From assembly GCA_031835245.1 (NCBI GenBank), contig JAVKOQ010000014.1, positions 85,001 to 149,000 of the forward strand: 64,000 nucleotides of DNA. Reading direction: 5' to 3'. Position numbers and translations under genes: made by a program. Below are positions 43,147-54,167 of this stretch, in pieces. The stretch comes from Balamuthia mandrillaris. Its lineage: Eukaryota > Discosea > Longamoebia > Balamuthiidae. The first letter of the stretch is position 1; each line of letters begins with the position of its first letter. Under the pieces are notes generated by a model that saw only the letters and a list, made by a program, of their open reading frames with translations, was not told where the DNA came from and ran no database searches.

Positions 43147-44655
43147 ATGCAAGCGGACGCGCTCCCCGTAGGCGAACAGGACCGTATAGGACAACAGAGG
43201 GTTGTCTGTGCGTTTATGCAAGAGGCTGGAATGAAACTCAAGTTATATCCTTTCTCTCACAACTCTTTTTTGTTTCTTCGAACACATTTTTGTTTTGTCC
43301 CTTAATGGCCTGTTCGTAGACACGCCACAGCTTTCTATTGCCACCGCCATTGTATTCTTTCATCGTTTCTACGCCAATTGCTCTTGGACGGAATACGACC
43401 CTTACGTAACTTGCCACACCTCTTTTTTCCCTTTTGAATCTTTTTTCACTCTCATTCTCTCGTTTATTTGCCCACTTTCTTCTCCACTCATACCTTTCCT
43501 CTCTGCTTCCCCTCTCCCTCCCCGTTGTGGCTCCTTTTGCTCTCTTTGTTCCTCTCTCGTCTCTCTCACTTCTCTATCCCTTTCTTATGCTTCGCTAACA
43601 CCAATACTTGTGGTTCTAACCACCAAACAGCTCATTGGTACGACCTGCTTATTCCTGGCAGGCAAAGTTGAGGAAACACCCAAAAAGCTGAGGGATGTAC
43701 TCTTGGTGACCCACCACTTACGGTATAAGGTTGAGCTGAAACCTCAAGCACCGGTGCGTCATTTGACAATCGTTTCTTGTTAAGCCGCTTAAGTTTAATG
43801 CTCTGTCCATGTTGCCCCATGCAATCTTTTCAGGAATCCACCAAGCTCAGAGAACAAATTTTATTGTACGAACGGATCGTACTACAAAATATTGCTTTCA
43901 ACCTTACTGTAGAACATCCTTACAAATACCTGTTGTCGTTTGTGAAGTCTATTCAAGGTCTGTTCCCAATCTCTCCCTCTTCGTCTTCGCAGTCCATTTT
44001 TCCCTATCATACATATTGCATTATATTGCCAACACCGAAGCTGCACCAACAACAGGCGACCAAAACCTTGCTCAGGTGGCCTGGAATTTTGTGAATGATA
44101 GGTCTCTTCTTCTCCCTTAACCTTAAGTTTGTATCGACATTAATTTTTATGTTTTGCTTGCTTTCAGCCTCCGCACAACGCTATGCTTGCAGTATGAACC
44201 AAAGTTGATCGCCATCGCGGCCATCTATCTAGCATCCAAGTTTCTCAATTACAAACTTCCTGAGGCAGACAACAAACCCTGGTGGGAGGACCTTGGTTTT
44301 AAAATAGAAGATTTAGACCGTATGCTTTTTCTCTCCTTGCTCTTTTCTTTTTCCTCTCTCGTTGATTTGCTTGCCCCAGCTTTACTGTATTCTCCTTTGT
44401 CGCTAACAAACTACCTCCTTCATGCAGATGTAAGCAATCAAATATTGGACTTGTACGATTCACAAACCCCAGAAGGCGGGGGTGCCAGTTCAGAAAGCGG
44501 TGTAAATAGTGATGGGCCGAGTGAAGTAAATGAGGTACCACATCTTTTTATTTTCTAACTGTTGCATGCCATACCATAAAAAGCTGATACAGAAGCCAGA
44601 AACAAAAGCAGAAAGAAAAAGAGGCGTCGCCTTCTACGAGCAATGGCCATTAAAC
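43147..44655 (+). CDS. Cyclin of the T/K/L transcriptional class, with a U12-type intron
   Basis: Eight exons (43147-43244, 43324-43405, 43631-43753, 43834-43957, 44056-44101, 44168-44319, 44428-44534, 44593-44655) give 264 residues. The first cyclin box has [27 protein letters not shown] and CLFLAGKVEETPKKLRDV. The second has ERIVLQNIAFNLTVEHPY and LRTTLCLQYEPKLIAIAAIYLASKF. These match cyclin T/K, the partners of CDK9/12-like kinases that phosphorylate RNA polymerase II. Intron 1 (43245-43323) starts ATATCCTTT and ends CAC, the AT-AC class; only that splice restores KLKLPQL. The ATG is 43147. The last exon's acceptor is uncertain by 12 bases but stays in frame. Confidence 0.9.
43245..43323 (+). 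other. AT-AC (U12-type) intron in the cyclin gene
   Basis: The 5' splice site is ATATCCTTT, exactly the U12 consensus. A branch-site match CCCTTAAT lies with its adenosine near 43305, about 18 nt before the AC 3' end. No GT-AG alternative keeps the reading frame. Confidence 0.85.
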
Positions 44656-44822
44656 ACCCTTCTATTCGTTCTTTGATCTTTTTTGCTTCGATATTGTTTG
44701 TCGAGTTCCTTTCATTCACTCCTAGGAATGCAGACATCATCGAAACACAAAACAAAGACTTATTTATTTTTCGCTCTTTTTTTTTCTTTCCTCTTTCCTT
44801 CCTTCCTTTTTTTTTAAAAAAA

Positions 44823-47586
44823 TTAGTTTGCAGCTGCTGAATCATCCACTGAAAGCAAAACCGTTCCTGCTTCTACCGTTTGGCCTTCCTTGACAAACAA
44901 CTTCAAGGTGCCTTCACGCTGCGCGCACACCTTGCTCTCCATCTTCATCGACTCCATAATGAGCACTGGTTGCCCTTTCTTCAAGCGAGCTCCATCCTGG
45001 CATAACACCTGCTTGATCTGGCCGGGCATAGGCGCCGTGTACCCTCCTTCTTCTGACACAGCATCGCTCCTTGCACCCAAGCGGCTGCGCTTCTCCAGGA
45101 ACCACTCCCTCTCGCCAAAGATAGGGCAGTGCAGGAAGATTTCGTTTCGTTCCTCCTCTTCGCCTTGCTCTTCCACGCCCTCTTTCTCTCTGGAGATGAT
45201 CATCCATCTTCTTCTTGCGCCGTTGATGCTTATCTCCGTCGCTTCTTTATCACACCGGTACAAGACAACTTCAAGGTCATCCTTTGTGCGGTTCATGTCA
45301 TCCCCAAGTTGTTGAGGCTTCGTCTTCTGCTTCTTCGTTTTCTTAGAGGACCGAGAAACAGTGGCCCGAACCAAGAACTTGTGGACAGTCTTATCCCCAA
45401 CGCTGGGCTCCACACCTCTGGGTCTGCTCCGAGTAGGCACATATCTATACTTTACTTCCACCTCTTCATTTCCCTCCTCTGCCTCTTGCTTGTTGTTGTA
45501 TTGTCGCAGCACGAACCGTTGGCTCTGGTATCTGATTAAAATTTACACAAGTGAGTAAACCCACAAATGAAAGTTCTTGCGAGAATGCGGAGATGAGGTG
45601 GGCTAGAGGGCTACAGAAACGCCCATCCACTTCCCATCGGTGCACCCCCATATGGCTCCATCGGGCAACACTACGCAACGAGACTCCCAAAATACCACAC
45701 AACGAAATATCACTTACCTGTAGGGGCTGTTCCTCCAACCTGAGGGAATGTGCCTGAGCAGCCTTATCTTTGCAGGATGGTTGCGCTGGTACCAGTCCCA
45801 AACGGTTGCAGCAATGCCGACCTCTTTCTCCGCAACCAAGTGTGCAAAATGAGGTACACCATTGCGTTCTCCTTCTATTCCGTTGGTCCGTCTTTGTCTT
45901 CTCTCCTCTTCTGATGGAGTTGGTTTTAAGAGTTCATCCAAGTGTTGCTCGATAAAGTGGGTTGTGAAATCACCCTCTTTGAACTTGGGATGGTCCAAGC
46001 ACCGCAACAAAAACGCTTTGTTGGTTTGTAATCCCATCACTACCGTTTCTTTGAGCGCTTTGCGCAGAATGCGAATGGCCTCCTCTCTGTTTGCTCCATA
46101 ACTTATCACCTTGCATATCATTGGGTCATAGTAAATGCTGATTTCGGAACCTGTATTTTGTCACAAGTAAACAAACAAGAGGATAAGCATAAACAAGGCG
46201 CGCAAGAGAGAAAAGTTACCTGTTTTAACACCAGAATCGTACCGAATACTTTCTGGCGGAAGAGAGGTACAAGGCCTCCATGCCAACAAACGACCTGTGC
46301 ATGGGAAGAACGAGTTGGCTGGATCCTCCGCATACAACCTACACTCAATGGCATGCCCTCGTATCCGCAGTCCTTCCCCATTCTTTGCGTGAAACAAGCC
46401 CAACTGCCGCAAAGCATGTCCCATAGCCAACTTGATCTGCATCTCCACCAGATCCAGTCCAGTAATCGCCTCTGTGATGGGGTGCTCCACTTGCAACCTC
46501 GTGTTGACCTCCAGGAAGTAAAACTTTTGTGTGGTGGGGTCTAAAATAAACTCCACCGTTCCAGCGCCTTGGTACCCCAAAATGGCCCCAATGCTGCTAG
46601 CCGCAGCCCCCATGGCCTCTCTCAATCGTGGAGAGGAGGAAAGCAACAAACAGGGCGTTTCCTCGATGACCTTTTGGTGGCGACGTTGCAGGGAGCACTC
46701 CCTCTCAAAGCAATGCACCACATCGCCATGGCAGTCTCCCAAGATCTGGAACTCCACGTGGCGCACATTGTCAAAGTAACGTTCCACGAGGAGGGTATCG
46801 TCCCCAAAGCTGTTGAGGGCCTCCCGCTTGGCCGCTGCGATGGAATCTTGTAAATCCTCCTTGTGACGGACGATGCGCATGCCTTTGCCACCGCCTCCTG
46901 CGCTCGCTTTTAGCAACACCGGGAAGCCTTTATTTCGTTGGTGGTGAGGAGAAAAAGAAGGGGCCAGGAATGATGAGAACAAAGAGTAAACGAGGAACTC
47001 CAACAAAGAAGAAAAGAAAACAAACCTATTTGACAACATTGGTCAATGAGGAAGGCAGGGTCTTGGTTGTCGCCATTGTAGCCAGGGATGAGGGGGATGG
47101 AAGGGTCATTGGCGGAGAGCAACTCCTTGGCGGCCTTCTTGGAGCCCATGCTGGCGATGCACTGGGAGGAAGGGCCTATGAAGTTGAGTCCCTCTTTCTC
47201 GCATCGAGCAGCAAACTCGGCATTTTCAGAGAGGAAACCATATCCTTGAAAAATGTAGCGATTGATGAGCTTTAAAAAAATGGAAGAAAAAAATTAAGCA
47301 TTGTACCAGGATGGATGGCATCAACCTGAAAGGCACGAGCAACTTCCATGAGTGCCTCCACGTTCAAATAGGAGGCGCGAGGAGGGGATGGGCCGATGAA
47401 GGCGGCTTGATCCGCCAGAGAGCAGTAAGGGGCGTCCCTGTCGCTCTCCGAATAGACGGCAACGGTCTCTATGGCCATTTTCTTGCAAGTCCGTATGATT
47501 CGCTCCGCTATTTCCCCACGGTTGGCAATGAGAACGCGCCGTATGGGCCGAAGACCTCCATGCTCGCCGAGTTCAGGCCCGTCCAT
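44823..47586 (-). CDS. Biotin-dependent acyl-CoA carboxylase alpha subunit (methylcrotonyl-type likely)
   Basis: The start at 47586 leads into the biotin-carboxylase domain: RRVLIANRGEIAERIIRTCKK, DAIHPGYGFLSENAEFA, the ATP-grasp glycine loop KASAGGGGKGMRIV, DVVHCFERECSLQRRHQKVIEE, and FLEVNTRLQVEHPITEAITG. The C-terminal domain follows the BT-like middle region. Its biotinyl motif reads MESMKMES, so the usual Ala before Met-Lys-Met is Ser, but the Lys that carries biotin is present. Five or more exons are visible. Domain order and length fit methylcrotonyl- or propionyl-CoA carboxylase alpha; the choice between them is inference. No N-terminal mitochondrial presequence is visible because the carboxylase fold starts within 15 residues. 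Confidence 0.88.
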
Positions 47587-48711
47587 CTCTCTCTCTCTCT
47601 TCCGCCCCAGCTTTCTCTCTTTACCTTTTGATTTGGTTTTTTGTCGACATCACCTCACTTCTTTTTTGAAATCTGCTTGGCCCGTCGCAGCCAATCACCC
47701 AAAAAGGGGAATTTTCGCTTTCCCATTCCCTCCGATCGTGATCTACCAATCGTGAATCATACGATAGGCCCCTTTTTGGCGACCATTCCGCTCCTCAAGC
47801 GAACAAATCTCGGTGATATCTCGGATAGGTGGATAAAAGGAAAGAAACGAAAGAGAAAAGGAAAGAAAGAGAAAAATAACCAAAAAAAAAAAAAGGTCGC
47901 GGACCAACCAAACGCGCAGAGCCCCCTGCCCACGGCCAGCTCCTCCCCAACCTTAAAAAAAAACTTTACCGTACGTGCTAGATTTCTCTTTTCTTTCTCT
48001 TCTCCGTCTCTGGCGCATGAGTGAACGAACTCTTGTTTTCGCCGGGGGAGGTGACCGTTTCGTTTTTTGTAATTCCTTCCTTTTTTTAAAAAAAATAAAA
48101 ACAAAAAAAAAAATAGCGTTTCAAGGGCAACACATCTGCTTGCAGAACAAACAACCATGTTGCGTGGCAGTTCATTCTTGTGGTCGAGGGGTAAGCTTAC
48201 CACCGTTTCATTTTCGTGAGCTCTCTTTTGCTTTGATGTGTGTGTGTGTGTGTGTTACCGTCTCTCTCTCTCTCTCTCTCTGTCCTTTCTCTTCATTTGC
48301 ACTGTTGTTCCTTTCTTTTCTCTGAGCCACACATTATTTTTAAAAAAAATGCGACACGCGATGGGTTGCTTTTCTTCACTTGACTTATTTTTTTAATCGT
48401 CTTGGTTTTCATGACTTGTTTCTCTTTGTAAGCTTTGAGCTTGTACCCGATTTTTGCTCGATTTGTTGAACTTTTTTCTTTGCGTTACAAAAGAAGAGAG
48501 ATGAATTTTTTCACCCAATTTCTCGTTTTTTTTTTAAAAAATATTTGTTGGTCTCTCTCAGGAGACCGACCATTTAAAAGAATGAAGGACCGGTGCTTTC
48601 ATTCTCTCGTTTTCTCTTCTGGCTTTAGTTGATTCACAGTAAAAATCGCTCCTTCAACACTCAAAAAAACTTTTTTTCCGCTCTCCATTAGGTTCCTCTT
48701 CCTTCCTCGTC
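47587..48711. other. Divergent promoter region between carboxylase and PEPCK genes
   Basis: No protein gene or recognised RNA is visible in this 1.1-kb stretch. It contains (TG)n at 48236-48257, (CT)n at 48261-48282, and T-run/A-run tracts at about 48069-48083 and 48527-48542. Confidence 0.55.
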
Positions 48712-49765
48712 ATGTCCTCCACATTTCGCCCTGCTGCTCCTTTCGTACGTTTTCTCGACTTTTCTACTCTTCTTTGTCTCTCTCGCTCTCTCGCTCTTTC
48801 TGTTTACGGTTTCTTTGGAAACACAAAAACCAACGCCATTTAAACAGGGTTCCGTTAAAGGCTTTGGTGGTCGGAGCTTCCACAGCAACATCAGAGACGC
48901 CACTCGCAACGTGGAAGTCATCTCCTTCGTAGAGAAGCATGCCAACCTCATGCAACCCGACAAGATCCACGTCTGTGATGGCAGCGAGGAGGAAGCTCAC
49001 CGCCTCTATGAGGAGATGTGCAGCGCCGGCGTACTGCAAAAGTTGCCCAAGCGTCCCAACTCCTACCTCGCTCGCTCTGATCCCAAAGACGTGGCCCGAG
49101 TGGAGCGTTGCACCTACATCTGCTCAGATAAGAAGGTGGACGCCGGTCCCACTAACAACTGGATGGATCCCAAGGAGATGAGGCGTCTCTTGAGCAAGAA
49201 GTTCAACGGTAGTATGAAGGGAAGGACCATGTACGTGGTACCCTTCAGCATGGGTCCCGTAAACTCTCCCATGTCCAAGATTGGCATCCAACTTACCGAC
49301 AGTCCTTATGCCGCTGTTAACATGAGGATCATGACTCGTATGGGCGACAAAGTAAGTTTTCTCCTGTGCGTTCGTGCTACTTCATGGCCCTTTTTGACTT
49401 TTTCGCCTCACTGCAACAGATTTTGAAAAGTCTGGACGATGGCAGACGTCCCTTCATACCGTGCGTGCACTCCGTGGGAGCTCCATTGGAACAGGGCGAA
49501 AGAGACTCCACTTGGCCGTGCAACGATGAGAAGTACATCGTCCACTTCCCAGAGACCCGAGAGATCTGGTCCTACGGCAGTGGCTACGGCGGTAACGCCC
49601 TGCTGGGAAAGAAGTGCTTTGCTCTGCGTATCGCCTCAGCCATGGCTAGGGATGAGGGTTGGCTAGCCGAACACATGCTCATCCTTGGTCTTACCAACCC
49701 TGAGGGCAGGAAGAGATATATTGCTGCTGCTTTCCCCAGCGCCTGCGGTAAAACCAATCTGGTAT

Positions 49766-49804
<39 letters not shown>

Positions 49805-49970
49805 GGCTCTTTTAACAAAAATCGAATTATTAGGCAATGATGAAACCTCACTTGCCAGGCTGGAAAGTACAGACCGTTGGTGACGACATTGCTTGGATGA
49901 AGTTTGGTGCTGATGGAAGGTTGTGGGCTATCAACCCTGAGAACGGCTTCTTCGGTGTTGCTCCTGGAAC

Positions 49971-50012
<42 letters not shown>

Positions 50013-50911
50013 AACTCTGCTCACAATATTTCTTCCATTTCCAGTCGATGGACTCCAACTCGAACGCCATGCTCAGCATTACAAAGAACTGCATCTTCAC
50101 CAACTGTGCCCTCACTGATGACGGCGACGTTTGGTGGGAGGGCATGACCAAGGAGAAGCCCGCCCATCTGATCGACTGGCAGGGTAAGGACTGGACGCCC
50201 CAATCCCAAACACCCGCTGCCCACCCCAACGCCCGCTTCACCGCTCCCTCTTCCCAATGCCCCGTCATCGATCCCAACTGGGAGCGCCCAGAGGGAGTGC
50301 CCATCTCCGCCATTCTCTTTGGAGGCAGGAGAAAGAGTGTGGTGCCGTTGGTCTATGAGGCTTTCAACTGGCAACACGGTACTTATATCGGCGCCAGCGT
50401 GGCCTCCGAGCCTACAGCCGCCGCCGAGACCCAAAAGGGAGTTACGCTGCGTCACGACCCCTTCGCCATGCTGCCCTTCTGCGGCTACAACATGGCCGAT
50501 TACTTTGCCCACTGGTTGGAGATCGGTAAGATGGCTAAGGAGCCCGAGAAACTGCCCAAGATCTTCTCCGTCAATTGGTTCCGAAGAGGCGCCGACGGCA
50601 AGTTCCTCTGGCCTGGCTTTGGAGACAATGCTCGCGTCTTGGAATGGGTGTTTGACAGGACGTCCGTCAAGCCCTCGGACAACGTTCAGGAGAGTCCCAT
50701 CGGATATCTACCCAAGCACTTGAATGTGGAGGGCTTGGATGTATCGAAGGAGACCATGGAGGAGCTCTTTAGGGTGAACCCTGAGGACTGGCAGAAGGAG
50801 GTTACTGAGATGAAAGAGTACACCGCTCAGTTTGGAGATCGTTTGCCTGCCGGCATCAAGCAGGAAATGGAGAGCCTCGAGCGTCGTCTCAAGGCCGCTT
50901 CTTCTTCGTAG
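48712..50911 (+). CDS. PCK: Phosphoenolpyruvate carboxykinase (GTP)
   Basis: Five exons (48712-48744, 48848-49351, 49420-49761, 49834-49971, 50045-50911) give 627 residues, the usual length of the GTP-dependent enzyme. It converts oxaloacetate and GTP to phosphoenolpyruvate, GDP and CO2, the committing step of gluconeogenesis. The kinase-1a motif [12 protein letters not shown] with its P-loop Lys/Thr is split by intron 3. Other family motifs are [53 protein letters not shown] and [11 protein letters not shown]. The N-terminal 30 residues are Arg/Ser/Phe-rich without acidic residues up to RSFHSNIR, so mitochondrial targeting is possible but not certain. Introns 3 and 4 each open with long (CT)n directly after the donor. 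Confidence 0.96.
49769..49797 (+). repeat. (CT)n in PEPCK intron 3
   Basis: The array begins seven bases after the GTATGT donor at 49762, on the coding strand. Confidence 0.92.
49974..50009 (+). repeat. (CT)n in PEPCK intron 4
   Basis: The array begins almost at the donor (GTACTCTC at 49972), on the coding strand. Confidence 0.92.
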
Positions 50912-51491
50912 GAGGTAACCCTCTCTTTTTATTAACAAGAAAAAGAAAGAAAGAAAAAGATGGTTGTTCATACCCCTGGCTTTTGTCATCCCTCCCTCTT
51001 GGCGGCTTATGGAGGCAGTTTATAGGAGTTGAGGTTGAACGGTGTGCGCTTAGCAGAGCTGCAACAGTCTGCGGCCAGCACTTTGGTGCTCCGCTCATTC
51101 TTTTGCATTGCTTGCCCCAGGTTTGCCCTGGACAAAGAAACCTGGCAGATTGGATTGAAGACTGGCAGAGCCTCGACAATCAACAAGCTTACGGAGACTG
51201 ATAGGAATTGGAGATTGGTCAAGTCAAAAAGAAGCCAACCAACAAGAATGGAGTTGCGCTCGCAAGCCAGACACTGTAGAAAATGGTCAAACTGCAAGAA
51301 AGGAAGAACAGAAACCGTGAGATAAGGCCATGGAGCTACATTGCAAGATAGCGAACGGGGAAATGGCAACGAGCGCAGAGGGGAAGCAGGAGGAGGAGGG
51401 AAGGACGGGGGGGGGGGAGCGTGCGGACAGTGACAAGTCCTTGGAATACGGACCCTACTGCAAGAAAGTGTGGTAGCAGTGGGATAGGGAT
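50912..51491. other. Region between PEPCK and the first 5S gene
   Basis: No gene is recognised. Besides the PEPCK 3' UTR there is a mixed-composition segment with a small hairpin around 51117-51130 (CCAGGTTTGCCCTGG). A segment at 51450-51491 (GCAAGAAAGTGTGGT) is shared with the upstream flank of the second 5S gene. Confidence 0.5.
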
Positions 51492-51610
51492 GGATACGGC
51501 CATACTGCGGAGAAAGCACCGCTTCCCGTCCGATCAGCGAAGTTAAGCTCCGCCAGGCGATGTTAGTACTGGGGTGGGTGACCACCCGGGAATCCATCGT
51601 GCTGTATCCT
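51492..51610 (+). rRNA. 5S ribosomal RNA, copy 1
   Basis: The 119-nt sequence begins GGATACGGCCATACTGCG and ends CGTGCTGTATCCT, with complementary termini. Internal control-region features (AGCGAAGTTAAGC, GTTAGTACTGGGGTGGG, ACCACCCGGGAATC) are typical of eukaryotic 5S genes. It is nearly the Acanthamoeba 5S from memory. It is followed by T-rich sequence that would terminate polymerase III. Confidence 0.97.
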
Positions 51611-51899
51611 CCTCCTTTTTTGTTTTCTCCTGTTTTCCCTTTATTTGCTTTCTAGAGAGAGATATCCTCCTCCTTTTTTGTTTTATGCTTGTTTCCCTCC
51701 TTTGGTCATTCTGTCCTTTGTATGCTTCTTCGTTTGCTTTACTCTTTTGCCGGTAGCGCCGCAAGGTAGACATAAACATGGAGGCGTCATGTATTTTTCC
51801 CACTGCGACAAAGGGGAAAAGCGTGACGTGTAATCTTGGTTATGTCCACTCCTGCGGGCTTACAGTCTTTTGCCTATTGATGATCACTCTCACTCTTTT

Positions 51900-51938
<39 letters not shown>

Positions 51939-52278
51939 TTCTCGCGCTCTCGCTCTCTCTCGCTCTGTGTACCATCTCGTCCTCGAGAAGATGTGGAAGG
52001 AAAAAAAAACCTTGGTGCACACTTAAGAGCACCCTCCCGTTCGCAACACATTGTCGGAGAGTTCGATGAACCGTTCAACATGTCTCACTCACTCTCTCCT
52101 TTCTATTTCTGCGGTACCTTCCACTCTCTCCACTCTAGCCTCCGCAATACTAATGCCCACCTTGCGGCGCTACCGGCTGAATGACATCACACCAACCATA
52201 TTCCCGACCCTTTCCTCGCCCATAACTGAAAACTCCAAGGGGTGCAAGAAGAAGAGCTCGAAGCAGCAAGGCCAGAAA
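51611..52278. other. Spacer between 5S copy 1 and U2 copy 1
   Basis: The 5S 3' flank is a CT/T-rich segment that is repeated almost verbatim after the second 5S gene. A (CT)n tract lies at 51902-51932. No protein gene is recognised. Confidence 0.55.
52212..52226 (+). promoter_or_regulatory. PSE-like element of U2 copy 1
   Basis: The words TTTCCT and CCCATAAC recur with the same spacing upstream of both U2 genes, about 55-65 nt before the RNA start, where snRNA proximal sequence elements normally lie. Confidence 0.4.
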
Positions 52279-52502
52279 CCATCTTCTCGGACATCGGCTC
52301 CGATCAAGTGTAGTATCTGTTCTATCTAGCTTAGTCTCTGGATGACGGTCCTCCATGACTGTCTCTTATGATTAAACTTATTTTTCTCCTTAGGGAGGGT
52401 GTGAGGTGCTTTTGGTTCGCTGGCTTGCCAGCTGAACCGGCCTCATACCTCGGATCGGCTCTGCATAGCACCCCTGCAGAGTTTGTTGCAACGGTCCACC
52501 TC
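52279..52502 (+). ncRNA. RNU2: U2 spliceosomal snRNA, copy 1
   Basis: The 5' end (CCATCTTCTCGG) and the segment GATCAAGTGTAGTATCTGTT are near-identical to U2 across eukaryotes. They include the GTAGTA that pairs with the intron branch site. A candidate Sm site (TTATTTTTCT) follows stem-loop IIa. The 3' half forms a long hairpin (GGTTCGCTGGC with GCCAGCTGAACC) and a CTCTGCA/TGCAGAG hairpin ending CGGTCCACC, as in stem-loops III and IV. Ends are approximate. It is RNA-coding, so open frames across it are meaningless. Confidence 0.93.
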
Positions 52503-52807
52503 TCATCCCATTAAACAACCAAGAATAAAAGTAACAGGGTCGCCGCAGAGGCTCAGCTTCCGGGTGGATCGCGTGGAGGAAATGAGGGGAATAACTGATG
52601 GACCCTCCTCCATCTATCTCAATGTTTTTGAGCTGGTCAGTGACCCTGTCCTGGGGATGCGACTTGTAGGTGGACAAGAACCTTCAGTGCATTCTTATTT
52701 TAAACAATATTCAAATGTTACTACAGCCGTTGGAGCGCTCCAACATCATGAACGGGTGGTCGAATCTAGCACGGTCGACCATGCTGCAAGAAAGTGTGGT
52801 CACGGAT

Positions 52808-52926
52808 GGATACGGCCATACTGCGGAGAAAGCACCGCTTCCCGTCCGATCAGCGAAGTTAAGCTCCGCCAGGCGATGTTAGTACTGGGGTGGGTGACCA
52901 CCCGGGAATCCATCGTGCTGTACCCT
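52808..52926 (+). rRNA. 5S ribosomal RNA, copy 2
   Basis: The sequence matches copy 1 over its 119 nt apart from the last bases (TACCCT instead of TATCCT), which slightly weakens the terminal stem. The upstream words GCAAGAAAGTGTGGT and the T-rich 3' flank are also shared with copy 1, so the duplicated unit is larger than the gene. Confidence 0.95.
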
Positions 52927-53132
52927 CCTCCTTTTTTGTTTTCTCCTGTTTTCCCTTTATAAAGGCTTTCTAGAGAGAGATAATGGTTGGTTTCTTTTGT
53001 TTTCTTTTTCGTTTGTTTCTTCTCCTTTCTCTTCAGTTTGCTGTCGTCGCTGCAGACAAGTTTGGAGTTATATGAAAATGATTCTAATTTCATCAGCCAA
53101 CGGGAACCACCGAACAGGAAAATTCTTCGCTC

Positions 53133-53147
53133 TTTCCTTCCCATAAC
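53133..53147 (+). promoter_or_regulatory. PSE-like element of U2 copy 2
   Basis: TTTCCT and CCCATAAC recur here, about 65 nt upstream of U2 copy 2, matching the element before copy 1. Confidence 0.4.
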
Positions 53148-53209
53148 AGCAGTGACGGGAGGGGTAGACCAAAAGGATCCAGCGATGCAACACCAGAAAC
53201 CATCTTCTC

Positions 53210-53428
53210 GGCCAACATTGGCTCTGATCAAGTGTAGTATCTGTTCTATCTAGCTTAATCTCTAGATGACAGTCCTCCATGACTGTCTCTGATGATTATT
53301 ATATCATTTTTAACCTCTGGGAAGGTGTGAGGTTTCTTTGGTTCGCTGGCTCGCCAGCTGAACCGGCCTCATGCCGCGGATCGGCTCTGCATGGCACTCC
53401 TGCGGAGTTTGTTGAAACGGTCCACCTC
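53210..53428 (+). ncRNA. RNU2: U2 spliceosomal snRNA, copy 2
   Basis: It keeps CATCTTCTCGG, GATCAAGTGTAGTATCTGTT, the AT-rich Sm-like site (TATCATTTTTAA) and the GGTTCGCTGGC hairpin. It differs from copy 1 at scattered positions: CTCGGCCAACATTGGC instead of CTCGGACATCGGC in the 5' stem-loop, and a distinct Sm-site flank. The changes mostly preserve pairing, so both copies could be functional. Confidence 0.92.
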
Positions 53429-53898
53429 CTTTTTCTGGTAAAACAAAAGCAACCATACACTTAGCTGCTCTCCAGCCTCCCCTCTCGGGTCACTCGCTCT
53501 ACAGTTCCGAATAGAAACGAATGTCCCCCAACCACTATGTCACTCGGCACATGATAGAGTTGAGGGAATAAAATAATGTTCAATATTCCCCCGACGTCCC
53601 GGATTAATGCGTCTGTAGCTTGTTGGTTTGCGACAAAAGAAGGGGATTGTCGTGGCAGTGGTTTTTTTTTCAAGCAACATGTACAGGTCTGAGTTGTAAG
53701 CTATAATAACAAACAGTTTAGTTTCAAAAAGCTTTTTTTGTGGCTTTCAACAGCAGAAACACTCATTCAAAACCTTGCAGAAAGATCATGGCGAGCTCAC
53801 TTTGCTGCTTGGCATGTTCCACAGAGTCTCCTTGGTTGAGCTAGAGACTCTCTCCAAACTGAACAAAAAAAAAAATAAACAGGAGAAAACAAAAAAGG
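53429..53898. other. Spacer between U2 copy 2 and inverted 5S copy 3
   Basis: No gene is recognised. It contains A/T runs and a T-rich segment that is the 3' flank of the inverted 5S gene. Confidence 0.5.
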
Positions 53899-54017
53899 AG
53901 GATACAGCACGATGGATTCCCGGGTGGTCACCCACCCCAGTACTAACATCGCCTGGCGGAGCTTAACTTCGCTGATCGGACGGGAAGCGGTGCTTTCTCC
54001 GCAGTATGGCCGTATCC
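53899..54017 (-). rRNA. 5S ribosomal RNA, copy 3 (inverted)
   Basis: Reading the minus strand from 54017, the full 119-nt 5S sequence appears, ending TATCCT like copy 1. The short upstream flank (AAAGCGTGGTTAGGGAT) and T-rich downstream flank echo those of the other two copies. It lies just downstream of the minus-strand hydrolase gene. Confidence 0.96.
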
Positions 54018-54167
54018 ATCCCTAACCACGCTTTCCTGCGCTGTGGCCCAATCCCAAAGGATTTGTCCCTCGCCGCCACACGCCTTCCTCCTCCTGCTTT
54101 CCCTCTGTGCTCGCTTTCTTGCAGGGAAAACAAGCAAAAGAAGAAGAAGAAGGAAAAAGAATAGTAT

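Noticed and set aside
50912-54167. Protein-coding frames across the 5S/U2 cluster
   Set aside because: They cross structured RNA genes, share segments only because the RNA genes are duplicated, and show no protein homology.
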